Source of the DNA: G965267185 sp965267185
Lineage (GTDB): Bacteria > Pseudomonadota > Alphaproteobacteria > UBA6615
Length of the DNA stretch: 64,000 bases
Direction: 5' to 3'
Assembly: GCA_965267185.1 (NCBI GenBank)
Contig: OZ253937.1
Location: 3,720,001-3,784,000, forward strand
This document shows positions 56,369 through 64,000 of this stretch, in pieces. The notes below the pieces were generated by a model. The model was not told the DNA's origin. It did not search any database and saw nothing but the letters and a program-made list of their open reading frames with translations. The first letter of the stretch is position 1, and every line of letters starts with the position of its first letter. Position numbers and translations under genes: made by a program.

Positions 56369-58246
56369 TTAGGCGACGCGGCGCGCTTGCCCGCGTACGC
56401 GCGTCGGCGCACCGTCTTCTTCCTCGAACAGCTCGGCGAGCTGATCCATCACCGTGCCACCAAGCTGTTCGGCGTCAACGATGGTGACGGCGCGGCGGTA
56501 GTAGCGGGTCACATCGTGGCCGATACCAATCGCCAGCAATTCGACCGGTGAATAGGTCTCGATCCACTCGATGACCTGGCGCAGGTGACGCTCGAGATAG
56601 TTTCCGGCGTTGACCGACAGGGTCGAATCGTCGACCGGCGCGCCGTCGGAAATGATCACTAGAATGCGCCGCTGCTCGGAGCGTGCCAACAACCGCTCGT
56701 GCGCCCAGATCAGCGCCTCGCCGTCGATATTCTCCTTCAGCAAGCCCTCGCGCAGCATCAGGCCGAGGTTCTTGCGCGCGCGCCGCCAGGGGGCATCGGC
56801 CGATTTGTAGACGATGTGGCGCAGATCGTTCAGCCGTCCCGGTCCACCGGGTTTGCCGGCGGCGAGCCACTTTTCGCGGGCTTGGCCGCCCTTCCACGCA
56901 CGGGTGGTGAAGCCGAGAATTTCCACTTTCACGCCGCAGCGCTCGAGCGTGCGGGCGAGAATATCGGCGCTCATCGCCGCGACCGAGATCGGCCGTCCGC
57001 GCATCGAGCCGGAGTTGTCGATCAAGAGCGACACCACGGTATCGCGGAAATTGGTGTCCTTCTCCTGCTTGAAGCTCAGCGGATGCGTCGGGTTGGTGAC
57101 AACGCGTGACAATCGGCCGGTATCGAGTAGGCCTTCTTCCAGATCGAAATCCCACGAGCGGGTCTGCTTGGCCATCAGGCGCCGTTGCAGGCGGTTGGCC
57201 AAGCGCGAGATCACGCTTTGCAGATGTCCGATCTGTTGGTCGAGTTGTTGGCGCAGGCGGCTCAGCTCATCGTGGTCGCACAGTTCGTCGGCCTCGATCA
57301 CCTCGTCATACTCCGTGGTGAATGCCGAATAGACGAACCGGTTGGGCTGATTGTGCGTGCTATCGGGCGGACGCCAGGGACGGCCCGGGGCGTCGGGATC
57401 TTCGTCGCCCGCGCCGGGTTGAAGCTCGCCATCGCCCTCTTCGGTGGGCATTTCGGCGTCTTCGAACTGTTCCTCGCCTTCCTGCTGTTCGCCGGTGCCG
57501 TCAGCCGCCGCCGCTTCGCCTTCCGTATCGCCTTCGCCGGATTGCTCGCCGTCGGCCGATTCCTGGTTCTCGCCATCCGATTCGTCGGCCTCCGGTGAGG
57601 CGTTCAATTCGTCATCGGCGAAGCCGAGGTCGGTGATCATGCGGCGCACGACTTCCTGGAAGTGGGTTTGATCGTGCAGGTTCTTTTCGAGATCGCCGAG
57701 CGCCGGGCCGATCTTGGACTCGATAAACGGCCGCCAGAGATCGACCATGTCGCGCGCTGACGGCGGTGGCGGGCGCCCGGTAATGGCTTCCCGCGCCAGC
57801 ATCGCAACTGCTTCGGCAATGGGCGCCTGCTCGCGCTCGGTAATGCGGGCGAACCCTTTGGTGCGGCAACGCTCCTCGAGGGCCGCTTCCAGATTGCTGG
57901 CGACCCCCGCCATATGCTCGCCGCCGATTGCCTCGACGCGAACTTGCTCGACGGTATCGTAAAGCGCCTGTGCGGCCGGGGTCACCGGCATGCGTTCGGC
58001 GTGGAGCGCGGCATTGTGGTAGCGCTGGCGCAGCGCGAGCGAATCGGATTCGCCGCGCACGACGCAGACTTCATCGTAAGGCAGGTCGCGGCTCGGCAAC
58101 GGCAGCCGTGCCTCGTCCCCGTGCAAGCTGGCGGGGTCGGGCGTGAACGTTACCGACAGCTCGGCGTTACGCGAAATCGCGCGCATGGCAGCGGCTGTCA
58201 CGCGCCGAAATTCTTCGATCGGACCGTCGTTGTTGCCTTTGCTCAT
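56369..58246 (-). CDS. cobT: Cobaltochelatase subunit CobT
   Basis: 625 aa, part of the aerobic ATP-dependent cobaltochelatase CobNST. A long acidic region (about 220-290, SPEADESDGENQESADGE) precedes a C-terminal VWA/MIDAS domain starting LLIDNSGSMRGRPISV, with further metal-site threonine/Asp in ISDGAP. Cobalt insertion into hydrogenobyrinic acid a,c-diamide makes the cofactor used by methylmalonyl-CoA mutase. Same direction as, and 23 bases after, cobS. Confidence 0.95.
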   Translation of the reverse strand: MSKGNNDGPIEEFRRVTAAAMRAISRNAELSVTFTPDPASLHGDEARLPLPSRDLPYDEVCVVRGESDSLALRQRYHNAALHAERMPVTPAAQALYDTVEQVRVEAIGGEHMAGVASNLEAALEERCRTKGFARITEREQAPIAEAVAMLAREAITGRPPPPSARDMVDLWRPFIESKIGPALGDLEKNLHDQTHFQEVVRRMITDLGFADDELNASPEADESDGENQESADGEQSGEGDTEGEAAAADGTGEQQEGEEQFEDAEMPTEEGDGELQPGAGDEDPDAPGRPWRPPDSTHNQPNRFVYSAFTTEYDEVIEADELCDHDELSRLRQQLDQQIGHLQSVISRLANRLQRRLMAKQTRSWDFDLEEGLLDTGRLSRVVTNPTHPLSFKQEKDTNFRDTVVSLLIDNSGSMRGRPISVAAMSADILARTLERCGVKVEILGFTTRAWKGGQAREKWLAAGKPGGPGRLNDLRHIVYKSADAPWRRARKNLGLMLREGLLKENIDGEALIWAHERLLARSEQRRILVIISDGAPVDDSTLSVNAGNYLERHLRQVIEWIETYSPVELLAIGIGHDVTRYYRRAVTIVDAEQLGGTVMDQLAELFEEEDGAPTRVRGQARRVA

Positions 58247-58269
58247 GGTTTGAGCGCGTTCTCGTTCCG

Positions 58270-59295
58270 CTACTGCTCGCTCGGCGGCGCTATGGCGCTG
58301 TCCTCAAGCTCGGTTCCGAAACACCGTTGATAGTACTCGGCGACCGCCGACCGCTCGACCTCGTCGCACTTGTTCAAGAAGGTGACGCGGAAGCCCAGGG
58401 CAACCGAATCGAAAATCTTCGCATTCTCGGCCCAGGTGATAACCGTGCGCGGCGACATCACGGTGGATATATCGCCCGCCACGAACCCGGCGCGCGTTAG
58501 CTCCGCGGTCGCCACCATGGCGGCCAGGGTCTTGCGGCCCTCCTCGCTATCGTATTCAGGGCTCTTGGCCAGAACGATATCGACCTCCTGCTCGTGCGGC
58601 AGATAGTTGAGGGTCGTCACGATGTTCCAACGGTCCATCTGCGCTTGGTTGATCTGCTGGGTGCCGTGGTAGAGGCCGGTCGTGTCGCCCAGGCCGACGG
58701 TATTTGCCGTCGCAAACAGCCGGAAGCTCTTGTGCGGCCGGATCACCTTGTTCTGGTCCAGCAGCGTGAGCTTGCTGTCGGCTTCGAGGACGCGCTGGAT
58801 CACGAACATGACGTCCGGGCGTCCGGCGTCGTATTCGTCGAACACCAGGGCGCAAGGGTGCTGCAAGGTCCAGGGCAGCAGTCCTTCGCGGAACTCGGTT
58901 ACCTGCTGGCCGTCGCGCAACACGATCGCATCCTTACCGATCAAGTCGATACGGCTGATGTGGCTGTCGAGATTGACGCGGATACATGGCCAGTTGAGCC
59001 GCGCGGCAACCTGTTCGATGTGGGTCGATTTGCCGGTGCCGTGATAGCCCTGGATCAGGACGCGGCGATTGTGGGCGAAGCCGGCCAGGATCGCCAGCGT
59101 GGTATCGTGATCGAAACGGTAGCTTTCATCCAGCTCCGGCACATGGATGGTGTGCTCGGAAAATGCTGGGATCTCCATATCGGTATCGACGCCGAATAGT
59201 TGCCGGGCCGACACGGTCATGTCCGGCCCGCCGCTTGCGGGCATATCGGCGGTCTCCAGTGCCTCAGTCGATACCGTTGGTTCTGTGGAATCCAT
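58270..59295 (-). CDS. cobS: Cobaltochelatase subunit CobS (AAA+ ATPase)
   Basis: 341 aa MoxR-type AAA+ ATPase. Walker A is GYHGTGKSTHIEQ, Walker B region ALVFDEYDAGRPD, and ATANTVGLGD is the sensor 1/Asn block. It forms hexamers with CobT and uses ATP to drive CobN. First gene of cobS-cobT; follows the DnaJ-like gene by 43 bases. Confidence 0.96.
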   Translation of the reverse strand: MDSTEPTVSTEALETADMPASGGPDMTVSARQLFGVDTDMEIPAFSEHTIHVPELDESYRFDHDTTLAILAGFAHNRRVLIQGYHGTGKSTHIEQVAARLNWPCIRVNLDSHISRIDLIGKDAIVLRDGQQVTEFREGLLPWTLQHPCALVFDEYDAGRPDVMFVIQRVLEADSKLTLLDQNKVIRPHKSFRLFATANTVGLGDTTGLYHGTQQINQAQMDRWNIVTTLNYLPHEQEVDIVLAKSPEYDSEEGRKTLAAMVATAELTRAGFVAGDISTVMSPRTVITWAENAKIFDSVALGFRVTFLNKCDEVERSAVAEYYQRCFGTELEDSAIAPPSEQ

Positions 59296-59338
59296 CGAAA
59301 CTTCCAGTTTTGCAATTAGGGTTAAATTTTGAGTGCGC

Positions 59339-59911
59339 TTAAAGGTGGGCGGCGCGGGTCAGTGTTTCATACGCGCGATTGATCGCTTTTAAGCGTTCCT
59401 CGGCATCTTTGCTACCACCGTTGGCGTCGGGGTGGTGGCGTTTGACCAGCTCTTTATACCGACTTTTTACCTCTTGGGGAGTCACCGGAGGCGATAAATT
59501 CAACACCGCCAGGGCCGCCAATTCCGGCGCTGTCGCCGAAAAACGTTCCCTTTTTTCCTCACGCTCGGCTTGTTCTTCCTCGAACAGGCCAAATTCGTCG
59601 TTAATGGCGTCGCCGGCCCCCCGTTCGCCTCTGAAAGGCCAGGTGGGGCGATGCCAGTATGTATCGGCGCGCCGTTGATCCTCCACTTCGGAGTCGCTCA
59701 TGCCGGCGTAGTAATTCCAGGCATTATTGTATTCGCGCACATGTTCGAGACAGAACCAGTAGTAGTCTCGAAGCTGCTCGCGTGATTTGGGCGCCCGATG
59801 CTCGCCGCGTTCCTTACAACCGGGCGAATCGCAGCCGCGAACCGCCGGATCTTCGTCCAGCGAAGATGCGGATTTGCCGTCCGATACGGAGCCGTTGAAA
59901 CCCTCGCGCAT
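59339..59911 (-). CDS. DnaJ-like protein with C-terminal J domain and N-terminal Cys motif
   Basis: 190 aa. J domain at about 135-190 with the HPD motif in KRHHPDANGGSKDAEER. N-terminal zinc-ribbon-like part has CDSPGCKERGEHRAP and FCLEHVREYN. This unusual order (J domain at the end) is widespread in alphaproteobacteria next to bolA and cobS. Likely co-chaperone for Hsp70; the client is unknown. Confidence 0.9.
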   Translation of the reverse strand: MREGFNGSVSDGKSASSLDEDPAVRGCDSPGCKERGEHRAPKSREQLRDYYWFCLEHVREYNNAWNYYAGMSDSEVEDQRRADTYWHRPTWPFRGERGAGDAINDEFGLFEEEQAEREEKRERFSATAPELAALAVLNLSPPVTPQEVKSRYKELVKRHHPDANGGSKDAEERLKAINRAYETLTRAAHL

Positions 59912-60025
59912 CGGCGCAATATGGCGTCATTGCAGAAACCCCGCAAGTTGTCCCATTGGGCTCATACCTTTAGTTTTGGACGATTACAGGCGATCTGGGC
60001 ATGTTGGCCGGCGGCGGAGACACAT

Positions 60026-60298
60026 ATGAAACGCTCTGAGAAAATTAGGCTCATTCTCGACCAAGCGCTGAATCCGCTGGAGCTCGAGGTTATTGATGAA
60101 TCAGACCTTCACGCTGGTCATAGCGGCGCCCGCGAAGGCGGCGAAACACACTATAGGGTTGAATTGGTATCGGCTGAATTTGTTGATCGAAGCCGTGTTG
60201 AGCGCGAGAGGATGATCCATAGCTTGCTCGCGGACGAGTTCGCCGATGGGCTGCACGCCCTATCGATAAGGGCCCGGACGCCGGCCGAGGGCCGTTAA
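60026..60298 (+). CDS. bolA: BolA-family protein
   Basis: 90 aa from the ATG at 60026 (GCGGAGA upstream). Class II KH-like fold with ELEVIDESDLHAGHSGAREGGETHYRVELVS and FADGLHALSIRARTP: the conserved His set binds [2Fe-2S] with monothiol glutaredoxin. An upstream ATG at 59798 belongs to another reading of the divergent spacer. Divergent from the DnaJ-like gene. Confidence 0.92.
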   Translation: MKRSEKIRLILDQALNPLELEVIDESDLHAGHSGAREGGETHYRVELVSAEFVDRSRVERERMIHSLLADEFADGLHALSIRARTPAEGR

Positions 60299-60448
60299 CC
60301 TTTTTTTGCCAAACCGTTAACTTTTTGGCTATTGAAACAATTCAAAATATATTGTTGCAGAACAGGGGGGCGCACATTACGGTGCCTCCTTCTTAAGTTC
60401 CGTGCCGCCCGAGCGGCACCGGCGATAGCCGCAGATGGAGATTTTGAG

Positions 60449-60772
60449 ATGTTGGTTAATCGCAACATCACGGTGGGTGGTCACCGGACCAGTATTCGGC
60501 TCGAACCAGAGTTTTGGGCCGGGCTCGCCGACATTGCACAGCGTGAGAAAGTATCGATCGACGAGATATGCACCGAGGTCGATCGCGGCGCTGGTGAACT
60601 ATCGCGTACCGCTGCGGTTCGGGTGTTCATCACGTCCTATCTCGCGCAGTTGGCTCGGCACAGCGCCAGCCAGCTATCGGCCCCCGTGTCGGCGCTGGAA
60701 AGTGATTATGTCGATGCTGCGGGATCTAGCGGCTACTCGGCAAGCGCGCGGAGACTTCGCGCCGCCGGCTGA
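60449..60772 (+). CDS. Ribbon-helix-helix domain protein
   Basis: 107 aa from the ATG at 60449 (GGAG 8 bases upstream); an ORF start at 60332 would add an Arg/Cys-rich stretch. RHH fold: strand RNITVGGHRTSIRLEPEFW then helices ALADIAQREKVSIDEICTEVD-type and AAVRVFITSYLAQLA. DNA binding as a dimer, or a protein of the alphaproteobacterial RHH_4 group. Function not assigned. The 150-base gap before it (60299-60448) is A+T-richer and may hold its promoter. Confidence 0.82.
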   Translation: MLVNRNITVGGHRTSIRLEPEFWAGLADIAQREKVSIDEICTEVDRGAGELSRTAAVRVFITSYLAQLARHSASQLSAPVSALESDYVDAAGSSGYSASARRLRAAG

Positions 60773-60780
60773 ACCTGACC

Positions 60781-61341
60781 CTAAGCGTCGGGACCGTCAT
60801 AAAATTTCGGCCAGAATTCTTTGGCCTTCTGACCGTCGCTGCGGAACGCGTGGCAGGTGTTCAGCAGACGGGGCGGTCTGTCGGACGGTGTATTGGATTT
60901 CGGCTGTTCGCGGCTCTTGATCGGAAATATCGTTTGGAATGCCGTTGTGGCGACCGGCGCGAGCAATTCCACGATATGGGTGCACCCTTCGACTCCCCCA
61001 ACCTTCGCTAACGCGCGCTTGCGCCAGCCCGGGCCGATTTTTAAGCCAACCAAACGCTCGAAGTTCGGCGCTACCTCGCGGCACACGGCGAACGGGCTGA
61101 AATCGGTCGCCGCTTCGACGGCTTCGATTTTCATATCGTCGGTCACGGTGAGGCGGATCCACATCTCGTGAACCGGCACGCCCGGTGGGACCTCGCCCCG
61201 CTCGTTGTTGGTGAATGGATAGGTTTTGGTATCCGTCAGGTGGCCTTCGATATCCCACCGTCCGTCTTCGCGCCGGTAGCCGGTGCAAGTGATATCTCGC
61301 GTATGTATATGTTCGCGCGGTTCGGGCGGCGAAAGAGGCAT
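60781..61341 (-). CDS. DUF2889 family protein
   Basis: 186 aa. Starts MPLSPPEPREHIHTRDITCTG and has RREDGRWDIEGHLTDTKTYPF and C-terminal LLNTCHAFRSDGQKAK, a family block with a conserved Cys-His. No function is known. Lies between the RHH gene and the CNNM gene, 56 bases before the latter's stop. Confidence 0.85.
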   Translation of the reverse strand: MPLSPPEPREHIHTRDITCTGYRREDGRWDIEGHLTDTKTYPFTNNERGEVPPGVPVHEMWIRLTVTDDMKIEAVEAATDFSPFAVCREVAPNFERLVGLKIGPGWRKRALAKVGGVEGCTHIVELLAPVATTAFQTIFPIKSREQPKSNTPSDRPPRLLNTCHAFRSDGQKAKEFWPKFYDGPDA

Positions 61342-61397
61342 CCGCTAAACTCCTATGATCGGGCAACACTGGGAATTTCTGTTCTGACGGCAAACAG

Positions 61398-62735
61398 TCA
61401 AGATTTTGTGGTCGGGGGCGAGCCGCGATCCGTCGCCGATGTTTCTGCCTTGGCGGGGGTGCCGTCGTCCTTGTTGCGCCAGGGTGCGATCCGCAGTGAG
61501 CGGAGCTGGTTGGCCTTGCGACTCACGATGTCGAACCGGAACCCGAAGAACGCAAAGCTCTGGCCTTCGTCGGGGATCAGCCGGGCTTCGTTCAGCACCA
61601 ACCCGGCCACAGTCGCGGCTTCCTCGTCGGGTAAATTCCAATCGAGCTCGCGGTTGAGGTCGCGAATGGTGACGCGGCCATCGACAATGTAGGAACCGTC
61701 CGGCTGTTCGTGGATGCCGGCGACAGGGATATCGTACTCGTCGGCGATTTCCCCGACGATCTCTTCGATAATATCTTCTAACGACACGACACCTTGCAGC
61801 GTGCCGTATTCATCGATGACCAAGGCGAAATGTTCCTGGCGTTGGCGAAAGGCGTGGAGCTGGCTCAGGCAATCGGTGGATTCGGGCACGAACCACGGTT
61901 CCGTCGCCACGGCGGGGACGTCCATTTCATCAATATGGCCGTCATGGGTTTGCACTTCGCTCAGCAAAGCCTTGGCGTGTAACACGCCGATAACGTTGTC
62001 CGGGTCGCCCCGGTAGAGGGGTAGTCGCGTGTAGGGACTGTTCATGAGCTGCGTGATGATCTGCTGCGGCGGCAGATCGGCGTCGACCATGTCCAAATCG
62101 GTACGGTGGGTCATGATATCGCCGACTTCGACGTCGTCGAGATCGAGAACGCCACGCAGCATTACCCCCTCGTGCGCCGACGTCTGGTCGCCGACGGCAT
62201 GCAGGCCGACCGCCCCCCGTATCTCCTGCTCACGGGCAGCCTCGCTTTCTTCCGCATCATGATCGCCGAGGAGCTTCAGGAAACCGCGTACAATCACTTC
62301 GATTAAGCTGGTCACCGGCGAGAGCAGGGCGACGACCGGTCGCAACACCGGGGCGGTGAGCAGCGCAACTTTGTCGGCGTGACGGATTGCATAGGTTTTC
62401 GGGAGAATCTCGGCGAAAATCAGCACGAGCAAGGTCATTACAAATGTCGCGTAGACGACCCCGACATCGCCGAATAGCTCGATAAACACGGCGGTCGCCA
62501 GCGCCGACGCCAGAATATTCACCAGATTGTTGCCGACCAGTATCGCGCCGATCAACCGCTCCTGGCGTTCGCGCAGCCTGTTGACGACGCCGGCGCGCCA
62601 GTTGCCGTCGTTTTCGAGTTGGTGCATGCGCGGGCGCGAAGCGCCGGTTTGCGCGGTCTCCGAGCCTGAAAAAAAGGCGGAAAAGAACAGCAAAACGATG
62701 ATCGCAATCGCGATCAGGATGAACGGGTCACTCAT
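61398..62735 (-). CDS. CNNM-domain hemolysin C/CorC-type transporter
   Basis: 445 aa. Four transmembrane helices of the DUF21/CNNM domain (about 5-190: LIAIAIIVLLFFSAFFSGSETA and others), a pair of CBS domains (about 205-330, MTHRTDLDMVDAD; then FALVIDEYGTLQGVVSLEDI) and a C-terminal CorC_HlyC domain (GSYIVDGRVTIRDLNRELDW). Probably magnesium or cobalt efflux, and relatives include CorB/C. Downstream of aroB in the aroK-aroB-CNNM order known from alphaproteobacteria. Confidence 0.93.
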   Translation of the reverse strand: MSDPFILIAIAIIVLLFFSAFFSGSETAQTGASRPRMHQLENDGNWRAGVVNRLRERQERLIGAILVGNNLVNILASALATAVFIELFGDVGVVYATFVMTLLVLIFAEILPKTYAIRHADKVALLTAPVLRPVVALLSPVTSLIEVIVRGFLKLLGDHDAEESEAAREQEIRGAVGLHAVGDQTSAHEGVMLRGVLDLDDVEVGDIMTHRTDLDMVDADLPPQQIITQLMNSPYTRLPLYRGDPDNVIGVLHAKALLSEVQTHDGHIDEMDVPAVATEPWFVPESTDCLSQLHAFRQRQEHFALVIDEYGTLQGVVSLEDIIEEIVGEIADEYDIPVAGIHEQPDGSYIVDGRVTIRDLNRELDWNLPDEEAATVAGLVLNEARLIPDEGQSFAFFGFRFDIVSRKANQLRSLRIAPWRNKDDGTPAKAETSATDRGSPPTTKS

Positions 62736-62763
62736 GGCTAGCTGACATTATCGGTTCCGGAAA

Positions 62764-63897
62764 TCACGCGGCGAGGGTTTGCTCGAGGATAGCTTCCACG
62801 TCGCTAAGTTCGACATCGCGCGCGATGAAAGCGTCGCCGATCGCACGCGCGAGGATGAAGACCGGCCGTCCCTTTGCAACTTTCTTGTCGGACCCCATCA
62901 ACGATATCAGGCGCTCAACATCCCATTGTCCCGATGGGTGACCGGGCGGGGCCGTCGGTAGACCGGTCGCTTGCAGATGCCGGCGTACCCTCGCGGTGTC
63001 CTCGGGCGGACACAAATTGAGCCGGGCCGACAGCTCGAACGCCATTACCATGCCGATAGCGACCGCTTCTCCATGAAGCAGTTTTTCGCCGAAGCCGGTT
63101 TCCGCTTCCAGCGCGTGCGCAAACGTATGCCCAAGGTTCAGCAACGCGCGCTGTCCCTTTTCTTGTTCATCTTCGGCCACGATGGCGGCCTTCATGCGGC
63201 AACTTGTGGCGACCGCATGCCGGCGCGCTTGGTGGTCGCCGGCCAGCAGCGCGGTGCCATTGGCCTCGAGCCAGGTGAAGAACTCGGCGTTGCCAAGTAA
63301 TCCGTATTTCACAACCTCGGCGTAGCCGGCCAGTAACTCGCGCTTCGGCAGGGTGTCGAGGGTCTTGGTATCGGCAACGACGAGCCTCGGCTGATAGAAG
63401 TGGCCGATCAGGTTTTTCCCCTGACGGGCGTTGATTGCCGTTTTACCGCCAACCGAGCTATCGACCTGAGCGAGCAGCGTCGTCGGTATTTGTACATAGT
63501 TGATACCGCGCAACAGCGTGCTTGCCGCGAAGCCGGTGAGATCGCCGATAACACCGCCGCCAAGGGCGACGAGCGTGGTCGCCCGCTCAACGCCACGCTG
63601 CAGGAGATCGTCGAGCAAAGACTCAAACTGGCCGTAGGATTTGGTCGCCTCGCCGGCAGGTAGGACAATGGTGTCGTTGCCGATGCCCGCAGTGGCTAGG
63701 CTCGCGGTCAAGCGGTCGCTCAGCAAGGGTGCCACGTTGGTGTCCGTCACGACGAATGCGTGCGGCGTATCGAGCCGCGATGCTATCTCGGCACCAGCGC
63801 TATCGATCAGATCGGGCCCGATCAAGATATCGTAGCTGCGTTGGCCGAGGTCGACGGCTATCCGCTCGTCCGATCTCTTATCCGCTTGCGCTGTCAT
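62764..63897 (-). CDS. aroB: 3-dehydroquinate synthase
   Basis: 377 aa. NAD- and zinc-dependent second step of the shikimate pathway. Active-site blocks: ALGGGVIGDLTGFAAST, GGKTAINARQGKNLIGHFYQP, LNLGHTFAHALE and HGEAVAIGM. Its ATG overlaps the stop of aroK (ATGA). Confidence 0.96.
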   Translation of the reverse strand: MTAQADKRSDERIAVDLGQRSYDILIGPDLIDSAGAEIASRLDTPHAFVVTDTNVAPLLSDRLTASLATAGIGNDTIVLPAGEATKSYGQFESLLDDLLQRGVERATTLVALGGGVIGDLTGFAASTLLRGINYVQIPTTLLAQVDSSVGGKTAINARQGKNLIGHFYQPRLVVADTKTLDTLPKRELLAGYAEVVKYGLLGNAEFFTWLEANGTALLAGDHQARRHAVATSCRMKAAIVAEDEQEKGQRALLNLGHTFAHALEAETGFGEKLLHGEAVAIGMVMAFELSARLNLCPPEDTARVRRHLQATGLPTAPPGHPSGQWDVERLISLMGSDKKVAKGRPVFILARAIGDAFIARDVELSDVEAILEQTLAA

Positions 63898-64000
63898 GAC
63901 GCCCTCTGAGCGCGGTATGCGTCTAGCGCGTCGAGTACGTGCTGCAAGGTTTCTTCCGCTGGTGCCTCGAAGCTGTCGACGACGATGTCGGCCTGTTGGT
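63894..64000 (-). CDS. aroK: Shikimate kinase, C-terminal part (rest beyond window)
   Basis: The last 35 codons before the TGA at 63896-63894. The end reads QQADIVVDSFEAPAEETLQHV, then LDALDAYRAQRAS. Assignment rests mainly on the aroK-aroB order, as too little is visible for motifs. The stop overlaps the aroB ATG by 4 bases. Confidence 0.8.
   Translation of the reverse strand, partial: QQADIVVDSFEAPAEETLQHVLDALDAYRAQRAS

Overview
The window is GC-rich chromosomal DNA from an alphaproteobacterium, most likely a Rhodospirillales-like, aerobic, non-pathogenic lineage. The evidence is the C4-pathway 5-aminolevulinate synthase HemA, the cobS/cobT pair next to a DnaJ-like gene, bolA and rpmB, the deacetylase-xseB-ispA-dxs...tlyA order, aroK-aroB-CNNM, a TipF-like degenerate EAL protein, hydantoinase and tripartite tricarboxylate (TctCBA) genes, and many GTG/TTG starts behind good Shine-Dalgarno sites. 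I saw no tRNA or rRNA gene, insertion sequence, prophage or CRISPR array.

Layout. 1-4.1 kb (minus): an RND efflux operon whose adaptor carries four EF-hand loops. 4.4-16.7 kb (plus): histone-deacetylase-like hydrolase, then xseB-ispA-dxs (isoprenoid precursors), a 5.7-kb insert (LysR, alpha/beta hydrolase, hyuA-hyuB), then tlyA, a cupin and an RlmD/TrmA-type RNA methyltransferase, ending at a nested palindromic element. 16.9-22.6 kb: AhpD-like protein, a frameshifted di-heme cytochrome c peroxidase followed by a chemoreceptor, DUF1330, an HxlR regulator and a flavodoxin-like reductase. 22.6-28 kb (minus): tctC-tctB-tctA with an intercistronic hairpin, then fabI-aroC. 28-36 kb: YihY, a glycine-zipper lipoprotein, pdxH, a VOC protein, an SDR, hemA with a small regulator-like gene, and a class III aminotransferase. 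35.7-40 kb (plus): nitrilase-family amidase, M20 amidohydrolase, TipF-like protein and HAD-IIA phosphatase.

40-47.7 kb is the most unusual part. Two class III nucleotide cyclases flank a metallo-beta-lactamase-fold hydrolase and a 1070-residue protein with the order carrier domain, AMP-forming adenylation domain, carrier-like domain without the attachment serine, transmembrane helix, and LpxL/HtrB-like acyltransferase fold without the catalytic histidine. The second cyclase has an N-terminal SRPBCC/START-like (lipid-pocket) region and a zinc ribbon. This could be an acyl-transfer or signalling-lipid system with a cyclase sensor; that is inference.

47.7-64 kb: adenosylcobalamin-dependent methylmalonyl-CoA mutase and its chaperone GTPase MeaB, separated by a 1002-residue two-TM coiled-coil protein (TipN-like in topology) and an Lrp/AsnC regulator. 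Then come rpmB, tgt, cobT and cobS (aerobic cobalt insertion, matching the B12-dependent mutase), a DnaJ-like gene, bolA, a ribbon-helix-helix protein, DUF2889, a CNNM/CorC protein, aroB and the 3' end of aroK. The TipF-like and TipN-like proteins in one window suggest a polarised cell with polar flagellum placement.
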